From Chroococcopsis sp964623815 (GTDB lineage: Bacteria > Cyanobacteriota > Cyanobacteriia > Cyanobacteriales > Microcystaceae), in contig CAZUVR010000034.1 of NCBI GenBank assembly GCA_964623815.1, forward strand, positions 1 to 45,952: DNA of 45,952 bases, written 5' to 3'. The stretch's first letter is position 1, and every line of letters begins with the position of its first letter. The notes below the pieces were generated by a model, which saw only the letters and a program-made list of their open reading frames with translations, was not told the origin of the DNA and did not search any database. The translations under genes and the position numbers were made by a program. This document shows, piece by piece, positions 8,064-15,895 of this stretch.

Positions 8064-8606
8064 ATGACTAGAAATCCCGCAAAAATCGTGAATTTAATCT
8101 TAGCCTTCGCTTTCGGAGCTGTTGGCATCGGTCAGGGAGCGATCGCCGCTACTCCAACCGCGTCATTAGATGGTACGATGTGGAAGTTAATTTCTTGGAC
8201 GGAATCTCTCCCGATAGGCGATACCGCGATTACCACCGGTTTTGCCAAAGACCGTATCAGTGGGTCATCGGGATGTAATCGTTTCACTGGAGGCTATCAG
8301 GTCAAAGAGCATAGCCTCACCATCAATAAAAATCTTGCATCTACCCGTATGGCTTGCCCCGAACCGAAGATGAAATTAGAAGCTAAATTTCTGAGCATTT
8401 TACCGGGCGCACAACAATTTATGCTCACCCCGAAAGGAAATTTGCAAATAGTCTACAAAACTCCAGAAGGTTTGGGATTGATGACCTTCGCCCCAGAAAC
8501 TCAAGCCAGCAAAGATAAAAACTATCCGTCGAAAACGAGTAAGGTAGTTTATAGAATAGCCAACAAAGGGGGGCACCCCCTCCTCTGTAGATACGGTGGC
8601 GAATAA
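8064..8606 (+). CDS. Secreted META-domain protein (HslJ-like)
   Basis: A 180-residue protein with a Sec signal peptide (hydrophobic core LILAFAFGAVGIGQGAIA, likely cleaved after AIAA). A META domain follows: GTMWKLISW, the FAKDRISGSSGCNRFTGGYQ core, and ASTRMACPEPKMKLEAKFL. META domains occur in HslJ, linked to novobiocin resistance, and in other small exported proteins; no enzymatic role is known. About the last 35 residues (from PETQASKDKNYPSK to the end RYGGE) go beyond the domain and contain one extra Cys. The gene stands alone on the plus strand between a divergent CobW gene and hisS. Its stop codon overlaps the first stem of a terminator hairpin. Confidence 0.82.
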   Translation: MTRNPAKIVNLILAFAFGAVGIGQGAIAATPTASLDGTMWKLISWTESLPIGDTAITTGFAKDRISGSSGCNRFTGGYQVKEHSLTINKNLASTRMACPEPKMKLEAKFLSILPGAQQFMLTPKGNLQIVYKTPEGLGLMTFAPETQASKDKNYPSKTSKVVYRIANKGGHPLLCRYGGE

Positions 8607-8628
8607 ATCCTGAAGCAGTTGAGGATTT
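8605..8628 (+). terminator. Terminator of the META-domain gene, loop shared with the tpiA terminator
   Basis: AAATCCT (8605-8611) pairs with AGGATTT (8622-8628) around the loop GAAGCAGTTG; TTTTG follows. The 17 bases AAATCCTGAAGCAGTTG are identical to bases 4457-4473 in the tpiA terminator, while the distal arm differs and still pairs. The first stem bases are the last two bases of the stop codon. Confidence 0.7.
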
Positions 8629-8639
8629 TGATATGATAA

Positions 8640-8670
8640 AGCAAGTCTGAAGACAGGCGGAAGACTTGCT
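8640..8670 (+). promoter_or_regulatory. Leader hairpin upstream of hisS
   Basis: AGCAAGTCT (8640-8648) and AGACTTGCT (8662-8670) form a perfect nine-base-pair stem with a 13-base loop, ending 24 bases before the hisS ATG. No T-run follows, so it is not a classical terminator. It may be a regulatory leader structure of hisS or simply processed spacer RNA. No T-box features are seen. Confidence 0.4.
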
Positions 8671-8694
8671 ATTACTGAAACTTACACGGATACA

Positions 8695-9969
8695 ATGGGC
8701 GCAATACAGGCAAGCAGAGGCACGAGAGATATATTACCCGCCGAGGTGGGTTACTGGCAATTCGTCGAGAATATAGCGAGGGACATCCTCCATAAGTCCA
8801 TGTATCGAGAAATTCGTTCCCCCCTTTTCGAGACGACTTCTCTGTTTGAAAGGGGTATCGGTGAGGCTACCGATGTAGTGGGTAAGGAGATGTATACTTT
8901 TGTGGATAGGGGAGATCGATCGCTCACCCTCCGCCCTGAAGGTACAGCGGGTGTGGTGCGAGCCTACATAGAACACAATCTCGCCGCCTCCGGTGGTGTC
9001 CAGCGTCTCTGGTACATCGGCCCGATGTTCCGTTACGAAAGACCTCAAGCGGGCCGTCAAAGACAATTCCATCAATTAGGTGTGGAGTTATTAGGAACTT
9101 ATGACCCCCGGGGTGATGTGGAAGTTATCGCCCTGGCTAACGATATATTACAAGCTCTGGGCTTACAAAAATTAACCCTCTATCTCAATTCGGTGGGCAA
9201 CGGAGAAGATAGACAACGCTACCGACAGGCTTTAATAGATTATCTCACTCCCTATAAAAGCGATCTAGACCCGGATTCTCAAGATAGGTTAACGAGAAAT
9301 CCTCTCCGTATCCTGGATAGTAAAGACGCTAAAACACAGGAAATCTGTCGCTCTGCCCCCAGTATCTTAGATCATCTCGGGCCTGATTCCCGCAAACATT
9401 TTGACGGGGTGCGGGCAATCTTAACAGATTTGGGGATCGAATACGAACTCAACCCCTGTTTGGTGAGGGGTTTGGATTATTACACACACACGGCTTTCGA
9501 GATTCAATCTTTGGATTTAGGGGCACAGGCTACCGTTTGCGGCGGCGGGCGTTATGACGGCTTGGTTAGCGAGTTGGGCGGGCCAGCAACCGGTGCAGTG
9601 GGTTGGGCGATCGGTCTTGAAAGATTGATATTATTATTACAGCAACGACAAGCTCAACCGGATTCGGCTCCAGATGTGTATGTGGTTTCTAAGGGGGAAA
9701 AAGCGGAAGCACAAAGTTTAATCCTGGCTCAGAAATTGCGTTATCGCGGTTTGCGGGTAGAATTGGATCTCAGCAGCAGCGCCTTCGGTAAACAGTTTAA
9801 AAGGGCCGATCGCAGTGGAACGAGAGTCTGTCTCATCATTGGCGATAGCGAAGCCGAGAATCGTACAGTTCAATTGAAGTGGATGGAGACTCAAGAACAA
9901 GTGGGCCTCTCTCAAGAAGAATTGTTAACCGACGGCGCTCTTCTGGAAAAGATCAGGCACAAAGTTTAA
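8695..9969 (+). CDS. hisS: Histidyl-tRNA synthetase
   Basis: A 424-residue class II aminoacyl-tRNA synthetase charging tRNA-His. Motif 1 includes GTRDILPAEVGYWQFVE near the N terminus, motif 2 is MFRYERPQAGRQRQFHQLGVE (about 103-123, with RPEGTAGVVRAY before it), and the histidine-specific VRGLDYYTHTAFEI and the motif 3 GWAIGLERLILLL are intact. The C-terminal anticodon-binding domain starts near PDVYVVSKG. Length is normal. ATG 8695 is used, with MGAIQASRGTRD matching the usual N terminus. It lies alone behind a leader hairpin and is followed after 47 bases by a hypothetical gene on the same strand. Confidence 0.97.
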   Translation: MGAIQASRGTRDILPAEVGYWQFVENIARDILHKSMYREIRSPLFETTSLFERGIGEATDVVGKEMYTFVDRGDRSLTLRPEGTAGVVRAYIEHNLAASGGVQRLWYIGPMFRYERPQAGRQRQFHQLGVELLGTYDPRGDVEVIALANDILQALGLQKLTLYLNSVGNGEDRQRYRQALIDYLTPYKSDLDPDSQDRLTRNPLRILDSKDAKTQEICRSAPSILDHLGPDSRKHFDGVRAILTDLGIEYELNPCLVRGLDYYTHTAFEIQSLDLGAQATVCGGGRYDGLVSELGGPATGAVGWAIGLERLILLLQQRQAQPDSAPDVYVVSKGEKAEAQSLILAQKLRYRGLRVELDLSSSAFGKQFKRADRSGTRVCLIIGDSEAENRTVQLKWMETQEQVGLSQEELLTDGALLEKIRHKV

Positions 9970-9982
9970 GACGATCGCGTCT
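9969..9982 (+). terminator. Short hairpin at the hisS stop
   Basis: AGACG and CGTCT flank ATCG, giving a five-base-pair stem starting at the last base of the hisS stop codon. A second weak pairing (TCTCT with AGAGA) follows, then ACTTTTT. It could act as a weak terminator. The next gene is close and on the same strand, so read-through is likely. Confidence 0.3.
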
Positions 9983-10016
9983 CTGTTGAGTTAAGAGATA
10001 CTTTTTAGCTAATAGT

Positions 10017-10730
10017 ATGAAATTTCTCATTCAGAAAGAAGGCGAGCGGGACTGGCTACCGCTCGACGCTCATCATACTTTAAAAGAGGGGAAATATCGT
10101 ATCGTCGCCGAGTCCGATTATAGTCAGAAAGATGTGGAACTCTGCATCACTTACGAAGGCTATACCGGTCAATCCTATCAGAGCGATCGATCTGTTTATC
10201 ACCGTCGCAGTAACGAGCAGGGTTTAATCATGGTGATTCCCTATACCTATCTCGGCCCTGGTAATTGGGAGATTCGCCTCAGTAGCGATGTCATGTCGGA
10301 TTTATTGGGGGAAGGTTGGCAGGTAACTCAACAGTTAACCGTCTTATCCCTACTCGAGCCTCTATTTTCCCCAAAACCCGATTTAGATAATCATAAAGCA
10401 CGATTACAGGAATTACTCACGACTCAAATAGAACCTTTTTTAGTTAAAGAATTAGAAAAACGGAAACGGGAGGCAATCATACAGGAGGCTGTTAACTCAG
10501 GTGTTATCACGATTGAGTTAGAGGATACAGCAACCAACTCTTATCATAGCTTTGATTTACCCGTCCCCCCTAATTCTAACGCTATTAATCTCGATTTACC
10601 GCAGGTGGAAATAGTGGCTGATGAGCTAGCTTTTATTCCCTGTTTATCTTCCTTACCGCCCAAGTTATCGCCTCAGGGAAGTACGAATACTAAAAAATCT
10701 CCCCGATTGCCCATCTTACCGGGTAAGTAG
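10017..10730 (+). CDS. Conserved hypothetical protein
   Basis: A 237-residue soluble protein with no signal peptide or membrane helix. The first 110 residues are rich in alternating hydrophobic residues (GKYRIVAESDY, VELCITYEGYTG, LGPGNWEIRLSSD) and look like an immunoglobulin-like beta sandwich. A charged helix follows (KARLQELLTTQIEPFLVKEL, then EKRKREAI). The tail is proline-rich and low in complexity. I have an impression of similar cyanobacterial proteins but cannot name a domain. It follows hisS by 47 bases. No function is proposed. Confidence 0.7.
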   Translation: MKFLIQKEGERDWLPLDAHHTLKEGKYRIVAESDYSQKDVELCITYEGYTGQSYQSDRSVYHRRSNEQGLIMVIPYTYLGPGNWEIRLSSDVMSDLLGEGWQVTQQLTVLSLLEPLFSPKPDLDNHKARLQELLTTQIEPFLVKELEKRKREAIIQEAVNSGVITIELEDTATNSYHSFDLPVPPNSNAINLDLPQVEIVADELAFIPCLSSLPPKLSPQGSTNTKKSPRLPILPGK

Positions 10731-10752
10731 GGATTTTGGGGATAAAAATCGC

Positions 10753-10773
10753 TAATTCCTAATTCCCAACTCC
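10753..10773. repeat. Heptanucleotide tandem repeat
   Basis: Three heptamers, TAATTCC, TAATTCC and CAACTCC, followed by CC. They lie in the 47-base spacer between the convergent hypothetical gene and the peroxiredoxin gene. This is the same class of repeat as at 1049-1083, with a different unit. Confidence 0.6.
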
Positions 10774-10777
10774 CCTA

Positions 10778-11326
10778 TCAAGAGTTAGCCTGTAATTCTC
10801 CCAGACGGGCTAAAACTTCCTGACTGTGGATGGCGGGCTGAACACCTAAGAATTTTTCCCTGAGGATGCCCTCGGGATCAATAATATAGGTGTGGCGCAG
10901 AGAGACGAAACCCATCCAAGAGCCGTAAGCTTTACTTACTGCGCCGTCGGTGTCCGCTAGTAGGGGAAATTTTAAACCCTCCGCGTCGCAAAATTCAGCG
11001 TGAGAATCTATATCGTCAGCACTTACCCCTAAGATTTGCGCGTTTTTAGCGATGTATTTCGGTAAGTCTTTCTGAAAGCGTTGGGCTTCTAAGGTGCATC
11101 CCGGGGTAAAGTCTTTGGGGTAAAAATATAGAACTATCCATTTACCCCGATAATCGCTTAATGACACGTTACCGTCCCCAGTATTGGTGGGTAAACTGAA
11201 CTCGGGAGCGGGTTGATTTAATTCGGGTTGTTTACCCCCGAGAGCGTAAGCTGCTTCAGGGTTAAACCAACTCGTTAATATTAAGAGAATGGCTGAGAGT
11301 AGGGTTAAAAATCGACGACGAGACAT
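10778..11326 (-). CDS. PrxQ/BCP-type peroxiredoxin with Tat signal
   Basis: A thiol peroxidase reducing hydrogen peroxide and organic peroxides, probably in the thylakoid lumen or periplasm. The preferred start is ATG 11326, giving MSRRRFLTLL. This is a twin-arginine motif (S-R-R-x-F-L), followed by a hydrophobic stretch and a likely cleavage after AYA. An upstream in-frame start would bury the Tat motif and overlap the preceding gene. The peroxidatic Cys is C77 in FYPKDFTPGCTLE. Classical PrxQ has a resolving Cys five residues later (CTLEAC); here that position is Gln (CTLEAQ). The enzyme must therefore use another thiol (C113 in HAEFC) or an external one. The gene follows the kinase-like gene by 22 bases. 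Confidence 0.88.
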   Translation of the reverse strand: MSRRRFLTLLSAILLILTSWFNPEAAYALGGKQPELNQPAPEFSLPTNTGDGNVSLSDYRGKWIVLYFYPKDFTPGCTLEAQRFQKDLPKYIAKNAQILGVSADDIDSHAEFCDAEGLKFPLLADTDGAVSKAYGSWMGFVSLRHTYIIDPEGILREKFLGVQPAIHSQEVLARLGELQANS

Positions 11327-11348
11327 AAAGAATGAAATAATAACTACT

Positions 11349-12662
11349 CTATAAATTATCATTCAATCCCGGTAAAATTACACTAAAAGTGTTCAAATGA
11401 TAAGCGCTGCCTTCTATAACTTCGGTGCTTACCTTAACCCTTCCATTGAGTAACTCCACCAATCCCTTTACCAGAGCTAAGCCTATCCCAGTACCAGCGA
11501 TCGCCTGATCTGTCACTCCCACTCCGCGCCGGAATGGTTGAAATATTTGTATCTTTTCTTCCTTATTAATTCCCAATCCTGTATTCTTTATTTTTATCTC
11601 TATTAATTTACTTTCTTCTATTAAGATCTCAGATAAGATTAAAGAAACTTTCGTCTCTTTTCTTGAAAATTTACCCGCATTACTCAAAAGTTCATGGATA
11701 ATTTTACCTAAATGTTGCGGATCTGTTTCTATTTCATGAGCGTTAGAAGATAGATTATCTTCGATTAATAATTCTAAACCTTTTCTGCTATCCTCCTGCC
11801 ATTCCTGGACAAAAACTTCACTGACCCTAACTACTAAATCTAAAAGATTTACCTTTTGCAGGCTAACGGTTAACTCCTGAGCTTTTAACTGTTTTAACGT
11901 CACTATATTATTAATTAAATCATTGAGAGTATTCCACTCGTGCTTGATAATCCTCCAGTAATTCTCTTGGGATTTAGGGGGTAAGTTTCTTTGATTATCG
12001 CTGAGGGCATCGATAGCCATTTTCAACGTAGCCAAGGGGTTACGGGCGCGATCGCTCACAGCGGCAATAATATCATCCTTCATCTCGTTGAGCTGACGTT
12101 GTTGCTCGAACTGTTGTCGCATCAATTTACGCAGACGCTCTACCAGAGGACTGTTCTGAGCGTTCATATTCCTATTGACTGGATTAAACTGAACGTTAGT
12201 CAACACATCGGCTTGAGCTTGGGTAGTCAGAGCGATGGCTACTAAATAGCCCGCCGAGCGAAAGATGAGTCGTTTATCATCACTCCAAAAATTCTTACCC
12301 TCAGCAAAAACTAATAGAATACTGGTATTTCTACCCTGAGTATCTAACTTCATCGCCAGTCCCTCACCTAATTCTGGTACTTCAGAAACTATCAACGGCT
12401 CATTACTCAGGTAAATAGAGTCAATAGTTTCCAAACCCAATAAATTCTCGACAAGAATCGATAAGTTATCTTTTATACTCCAAAATCCTGTACAGGATAG
12501 AGAATAATTCTGTAGCTCGGTTAGAACGATGCAGGCGTTTGCTTGTAAATGTTTACCTATAGTCTCTGCCATTACTGACAGTAAATTAGAATTATCTCCC
12601 TGATGATAAATTAAACTAATTAAAGAAGTTTCTAATTGGTGTGATTTCGGAGCGTTTTCCAT
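11349..12662 (-). CDS. GAF-sensor histidine-kinase-like protein without the phospho-acceptor His
   Basis: About 437 residues. An N-terminal GAF-like sensor domain (about 10-150) precedes a dimerisation helix pair and a C-terminal HATPase domain. ATPase boxes are visible: N box IIHELLSNAGKFS, G1 box IKNTGLGINK, G2 box GTGIGLALVKGLVELLNG. In the dimerisation helix the usual SHELRTPL is replaced by SDRARNPL, so the His that accepts phosphate is Asp. The protein is probably a pseudokinase or a regulator without autophosphorylation. No membrane segment is seen. ATG 12662 is preferred; a TTG at 12686 would add eight residues and has GGGAG upstream. The peroxiredoxin gene follows after 22 bases, so a redox link is possible but unproven. 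Confidence 0.8.
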   Translation of the reverse strand: MENAPKSHQLETSLISLIYHQGDNSNLLSVMAETIGKHLQANACIVLTELQNYSLSCTGFWSIKDNLSILVENLLGLETIDSIYLSNEPLIVSEVPELGEGLAMKLDTQGRNTSILLVFAEGKNFWSDDKRLIFRSAGYLVAIALTTQAQADVLTNVQFNPVNRNMNAQNSPLVERLRKLMRQQFEQQRQLNEMKDDIIAAVSDRARNPLATLKMAIDALSDNQRNLPPKSQENYWRIIKHEWNTLNDLINNIVTLKQLKAQELTVSLQKVNLLDLVVRVSEVFVQEWQEDSRKGLELLIEDNLSSNAHEIETDPQHLGKIIHELLSNAGKFSRKETKVSLILSEILIEESKLIEIKIKNTGLGINKEEKIQIFQPFRRGVGVTDQAIAGTGIGLALVKGLVELLNGRVKVSTEVIEGSAYHLNTFSVILPGLNDNL

Positions 12663-12747
12663 ATATTTATAGATTGTTAACGCCAAGGGTTAACGATCTC
12701 CCACATATTTATTATGATAGATTTTCATAGTAATAATGAGAGAAAAT

Positions 12748-14256
12748 TTACTGAGACGGTAAACCTAAATCTACAGCGATTCTGTGACCGCAGGCGAAAC
12801 CAGAAAAGGCGACGGCGTTTAACCCTTGTCCGGGGAAGGTGCTATCACCAACACAGTAAAGGTTCTTCACTGCTGTACGGTTAAAGGGCATTCCCAATAA
12901 ACCTAATAATTTATGACGCGGTATGGGGCCGTAAGTGCCATCTTCGCGCCCGAGGAAGCGTCTGTGAGTTCGGGCCGTGCCCACTTCCATGTAATCAAGG
13001 GAGGCGGAGAGGCCTGGGAAAATCTTCTCTAATCGATCGATCAGGTTTCCAGCAGCGGTTTCTTTTCTTTTCTCGTACTCTTTGCTGTCTAAATTCTGCC
13101 ACTGTTCGATCGAACTCGGCGTGAAAGTGTGGAGGATATGATAACCTTCGGGCGCGAGACTGGGATCGAGTAATGTGGGTATGGAGACAAATATAGTGCC
13201 TTGTTCGACTTCCATATTAGCCCAATCTTCTAAGATGATGTGATGGCATTCGGTGCCTGGGGGTAGCACTTCGGCTTTAACCCCTAAATGTAAGCTCAAG
13301 AAGCTGGGGGATTTTTGATAACGTTGTTGCCATTTCTGCTCTCGGGTGGGCATACTGTCGGCGGGTAATAATTTCTCGAAGGTATCCCAGCGCGTCGCGT
13401 TAGACACGATTCTCTTGGCAAAATATTCTTCTCCCGTAGCTAGTCTTACGCCTACCGCTTTACCCCCTTCGGTGAGGATTTCGCTCACTCTGGCTTTATA
13501 TTTGATTTCGCTCCCGGCTTTCTCTAAACCATCGGCTAATTTTTGGGCTATTTTCCCCACTCCACCTTTAGGATAGTTGATCCCGCCGTAATGACGATCG
13601 CTGAATACCATGCCAGCGTTAATCATGGGGGTTTTATCGGCAGGCACTACCGACCAACAATAGCACTCCATATCGATAAACTTTAAGAGATTTGGGTCTT
13701 TAATGTATCTTCTTGCCACGTCTCCCGCATTTTGTGGTAAATACTTCACCAAGCCCAGACAAGCGCCAGGATGAGCGAAAAATACGCGCATCAGATAACC
13801 AATTTCTTCGAGGGATAGTAATTCCATCGCGTTGAGACAGTTAAACACCCGCCAGCATTCGTCATAAAATGCTCTAATCCCTTCCGCCTCGTGAGGAAAA
13901 AAGGAGATCAGTTCTTGCAAAAACTTCTCATATTCTCTGTGTACTTTCAAATCCAGTCCGCCAGGTAGGTGATAATGAATTTGTACTGGGTCAGGAATTG
14001 TTTCTATATCCATATTGACGGCAGATAGGGCACGGGTAAGTAGGTTGGTGGTTCCTTTCTTGCCGAAGCCGAATATCATTGAGGCTCCCACGTCGAAACG
14101 ATAGCCTTTCCTCTCGAAGTATCCAGCACTGCCTCCAGGAATGATATATCTTTCTAAGACTAAAACTTTGGCTCCCTTAGCCGCTAGTTGGGTTGCCGTG
14201 ACCAGGCCGCCGATCCCAGAACCGATAACTATCACATCATAATCATTCGTCCGCAT
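12748..14256 (-). CDS. crtH: Carotenoid (prolycopene) isomerase CrtH
   Basis: A 502-residue FAD-dependent enzyme that converts poly-cis lycopene to all-trans lycopene in carotenoid synthesis, bound to or near the thylakoid membrane. The N-terminal dinucleotide fold is DYDVIVIGSGIGGLVTATQL. PGGSAGYFERKGYRFDVGAS and the CRTISO-type region MECYCWSVVPADKTPMINAG are visible, and the C-terminal FAD-binding segment is NLYCVGDSTFPGQGLNAVAF. Length matches CrtISO rather than the phytoene desaturases. It starts at ATG 14256. It is a single gene with about 220 bases of upstream spacer that must hold its promoter. Confidence 0.95.
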   Translation of the reverse strand: MRTNDYDVIVIGSGIGGLVTATQLAAKGAKVLVLERYIIPGGSAGYFERKGYRFDVGASMIFGFGKKGTTNLLTRALSAVNMDIETIPDPVQIHYHLPGGLDLKVHREYEKFLQELISFFPHEAEGIRAFYDECWRVFNCLNAMELLSLEEIGYLMRVFFAHPGACLGLVKYLPQNAGDVARRYIKDPNLLKFIDMECYCWSVVPADKTPMINAGMVFSDRHYGGINYPKGGVGKIAQKLADGLEKAGSEIKYKARVSEILTEGGKAVGVRLATGEEYFAKRIVSNATRWDTFEKLLPADSMPTREQKWQQRYQKSPSFLSLHLGVKAEVLPPGTECHHIILEDWANMEVEQGTIFVSIPTLLDPSLAPEGYHILHTFTPSSIEQWQNLDSKEYEKRKETAAGNLIDRLEKIFPGLSASLDYMEVGTARTHRRFLGREDGTYGPIPRHKLLGLLGMPFNRTAVKNLYCVGDSTFPGQGLNAVAFSGFACGHRIAVDLGLPSQ

Positions 14257-14443
14257 ATTTTAAGATTATCTTTTTATTTCGTTCTTCTAGTTTAGCCGAT
14301 CGTGAGTTTTCGGTTTATCTCTAGTAAAAATCCGAAAAAAAAAATGGATACCGTTTTTAGAGACTGCCATCCGGTTCCATCTTTCGATCCTTCCTATAGA
14401 GGAGAACACTATAAATCAATATAGGCTTATTAAAAATATTTGT

Positions 14444-14461
14444 CAATATTCTTGAGAATAT
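14444..14461 (-). terminator. AT-rich inverted repeat behind the rhomboid gene
   Basis: AATATTC (14444-14450) and GAATATT (14455-14461) pair perfectly around TTGA, 15 bases beyond the rhomboid stop. On the minus strand it is followed by a stretch with ATATTTTTAA, consistent with a weak intrinsic terminator. It is also in the upstream spacer of crtH and could instead be an operator. Confidence 0.4.
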
Positions 14462-14475
14462 TTATCAATAAATTT

Positions 14476-15174
14476 TCAATTGCGATCGCTGAGGAGGCCG
14501 AGGAGGGGGCCAAGGATAGCGCCGAAGACAAAGCCGCCGGCGTGTGCCCAGTAAGCGATACCGCCGCTTTCCATCCCGATATTAGTGGTGATACTGAGAT
14601 TGGCGACACCGTAAAAAGCCTGTTGTAGAAACCAGAAACCGAGGAAGAAGAAGGCTGGCACCCGAAATGTCCAGAAGAAGAAACCGAGGGGGATAAGGGT
14701 TAAAACTTCAGCTTGAGGAAAACGGAGAATGTAAGCGCCCATGACACCAGCGATCGCACCACTGGCACCGAGAGAGGGTATATTAGAACCGGGGGAGAAG
14801 TACCATTGCGTCAGGGCGGCTAAAGCTCCGCAGGCGAGATAAAAAATTAGGAATTTGACGTGACCAAGTTTATCCTCCACATTATTACCGAAGATCCAGA
14901 GAAAGAGCATATTACCGGCTACGTGGAGGAAACCGCCGTGTAAGAATTGGGAAGTGAATAAGGTCAAATATTCCGGTACAGGTTGCCCGACGGGATAGCC
15001 GGAAAAAGATAGGCTCAACTGTCGCGGCACGACGGCGAAAAGCTGAAAGAATTCGTCTAATCCAGATTGGGATAGGGTTAACTCGTAAATGAAGACGGCG
15101 ATATTGACGACTATGAGCGTATAGGTGACATAGGGGGTGATAGCGGTAGGGTTATTATCGCGTAAAGGAACCAC
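14476..15174 (-). CDS. Rhomboid family intramembrane serine protease
   Basis: A 232-residue polytopic membrane protease. The catalytic Ser is S138 in LGASGAIAGVMGAY and the catalytic His is H211 in YWAHAGGFVFGAILG. The L1 loop and second helix motif FLHGGFLHVAGNMLFLWIFG is also intact. About six hydrophobic segments fit the basic bacterial rhomboid topology, starting with TYTLIVVNIAVFIYEL. Rhomboids cleave membrane proteins within their helices; the substrates here are unknown. The start is GTG 15174 (MVPLRDNNPT), typical of this subfamily. It is divergent from psbQ with a 204-base spacer. Confidence 0.92.
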   Translation of the reverse strand: MVPLRDNNPTAITPYVTYTLIVVNIAVFIYELTLSQSGLDEFFQLFAVVPRQLSLSFSGYPVGQPVPEYLTLFTSQFLHGGFLHVAGNMLFLWIFGNNVEDKLGHVKFLIFYLACGALAALTQWYFSPGSNIPSLGASGAIAGVMGAYILRFPQAEVLTLIPLGFFFWTFRVPAFFFLGFWFLQQAFYGVANLSITTNIGMESGGIAYWAHAGGFVFGAILGPLLGLLSDRN

Positions 15175-15290
15175 AGAACGAAACCTCTCTGTTTAATTTG
15201 CTATATATTGTACAAAAAGGTTACTTTTGGGAAGAAATCCGTAACCTTGCTTAATTCTTAATGATTATTAACTTTTTGTCCTCTCACTGG

Positions 15291-15333
15291 ATACTGAGAC
15301 TAACCACTTTCAAAAAGTTCTCAATACTGAGAC
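15291..15333 (+). promoter_or_regulatory. Direct repeat upstream of psbQ
   Basis: The ten bases ATACTGAGAC occur twice, at 15291-15300 and 15324-15333, exactly 33 bases apart, about three helical turns. They lie 46-88 bases before the psbQ ATG. They could bind a dimeric or cooperative regulator such as a response regulator; the protein is unknown. Confidence 0.4.
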
Positions 15334-15378
15334 AATCAGTAGTAATCTATGAGTGCATTCAATCGTTAACATAAACCA

Positions 15379-15819
15379 ATGCCACGTATTCGATCGATAC
15401 TATCTCTCATCTTAGTTTTAGTGACCACCTTCCTAGTCAGTTGCGGTACGCCAGAAGCCAGCATACCGACTACTTACAGCCCGCAGAAGATTGAACAGTT
15501 ACAGGTGTATGTTCAGCCTATCGAAGCAGCGAGACAGCAAATGAGCGAATTAGCCGAATTGATTCAATCCAAAAACTGGGTAGACACCCGCACCTTTATT
15601 CACGGGCCCCTCGGTAGCTTACGTCAGAATATGACTGGTCTTTCCCGTAGTTTACTACCTAAAGATCAAGACCAAGCCCGCCAATTAGCTAAAAATCTCT
15701 TCGTCCATTTTGAACGTATTGACGCAGCCGCTAAAGACAGAGACTCCTTAGCCGCCGTTAATCAGTATCAAGAGGCGTTAAGAGATTTCGATGCCTTCTT
15801 AAAGATTATTCCTAGCTAG
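15379..15819 (+). CDS. psbQ: Photosystem II lipoprotein PsbQ (CyanoQ)
   Basis: A 146-residue lumenal lipoprotein that supports the oxygen-evolving side of photosystem II. The lipobox LVSC places the lipidated Cys at residue 22 after a basic, hydrophobic signal peptide (MPRIRSILSLILVLVTTFL). The mature part is a four-helix bundle, seen as amphipathic helices beginning SPQKIEQLQVYVQP and ending YQEALRDFDAFLKIIP. The family motif WVDTRTFIHGPLGSLRQNM is present. Length is typical. It is monocistronic, with a hairpin terminator after the stop and direct repeats in the promoter. Confidence 0.93.
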   Translation: MPRIRSILSLILVLVTTFLVSCGTPEASIPTTYSPQKIEQLQVYVQPIEAARQQMSELAELIQSKNWVDTRTFIHGPLGSLRQNMTGLSRSLLPKDQDQARQLAKNLFVHFERIDAAAKDRDSLAAVNQYQEALRDFDAFLKIIPS

Positions 15820-15827
15820 ATTTTCTC

Positions 15828-15855
15828 AACCCTCATCTTTCTGGTGGGGGTTTTT
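15828..15855 (+). terminator. psbQ terminator
   Basis: AACCC (15828-15832) pairs with GGGTT (15848-15852) around a 15-base loop that itself contains a short pairing (CA with TG). TTT and AAATC follow. It lies nine bases after the psbQ stop. Confidence 0.6.
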
Positions 15856-15895
15856 AAATCTTTTTAAAGACTCCCGACTTTTGACTACCTCGGTA

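Noticed and set aside
8640..8670. T-box riboswitch ahead of hisS
   Set aside because: Only one short hairpin is present, with no T-box sequence, specifier loop or antiterminator.
14343..14423. 26-codon frame beginning MDTVFRDCHP in the crtH upstream spacer
   Set aside because: No ribosome binding site and no resemblance to the small hydrophobic photosystem or cytochrome b6f subunits.
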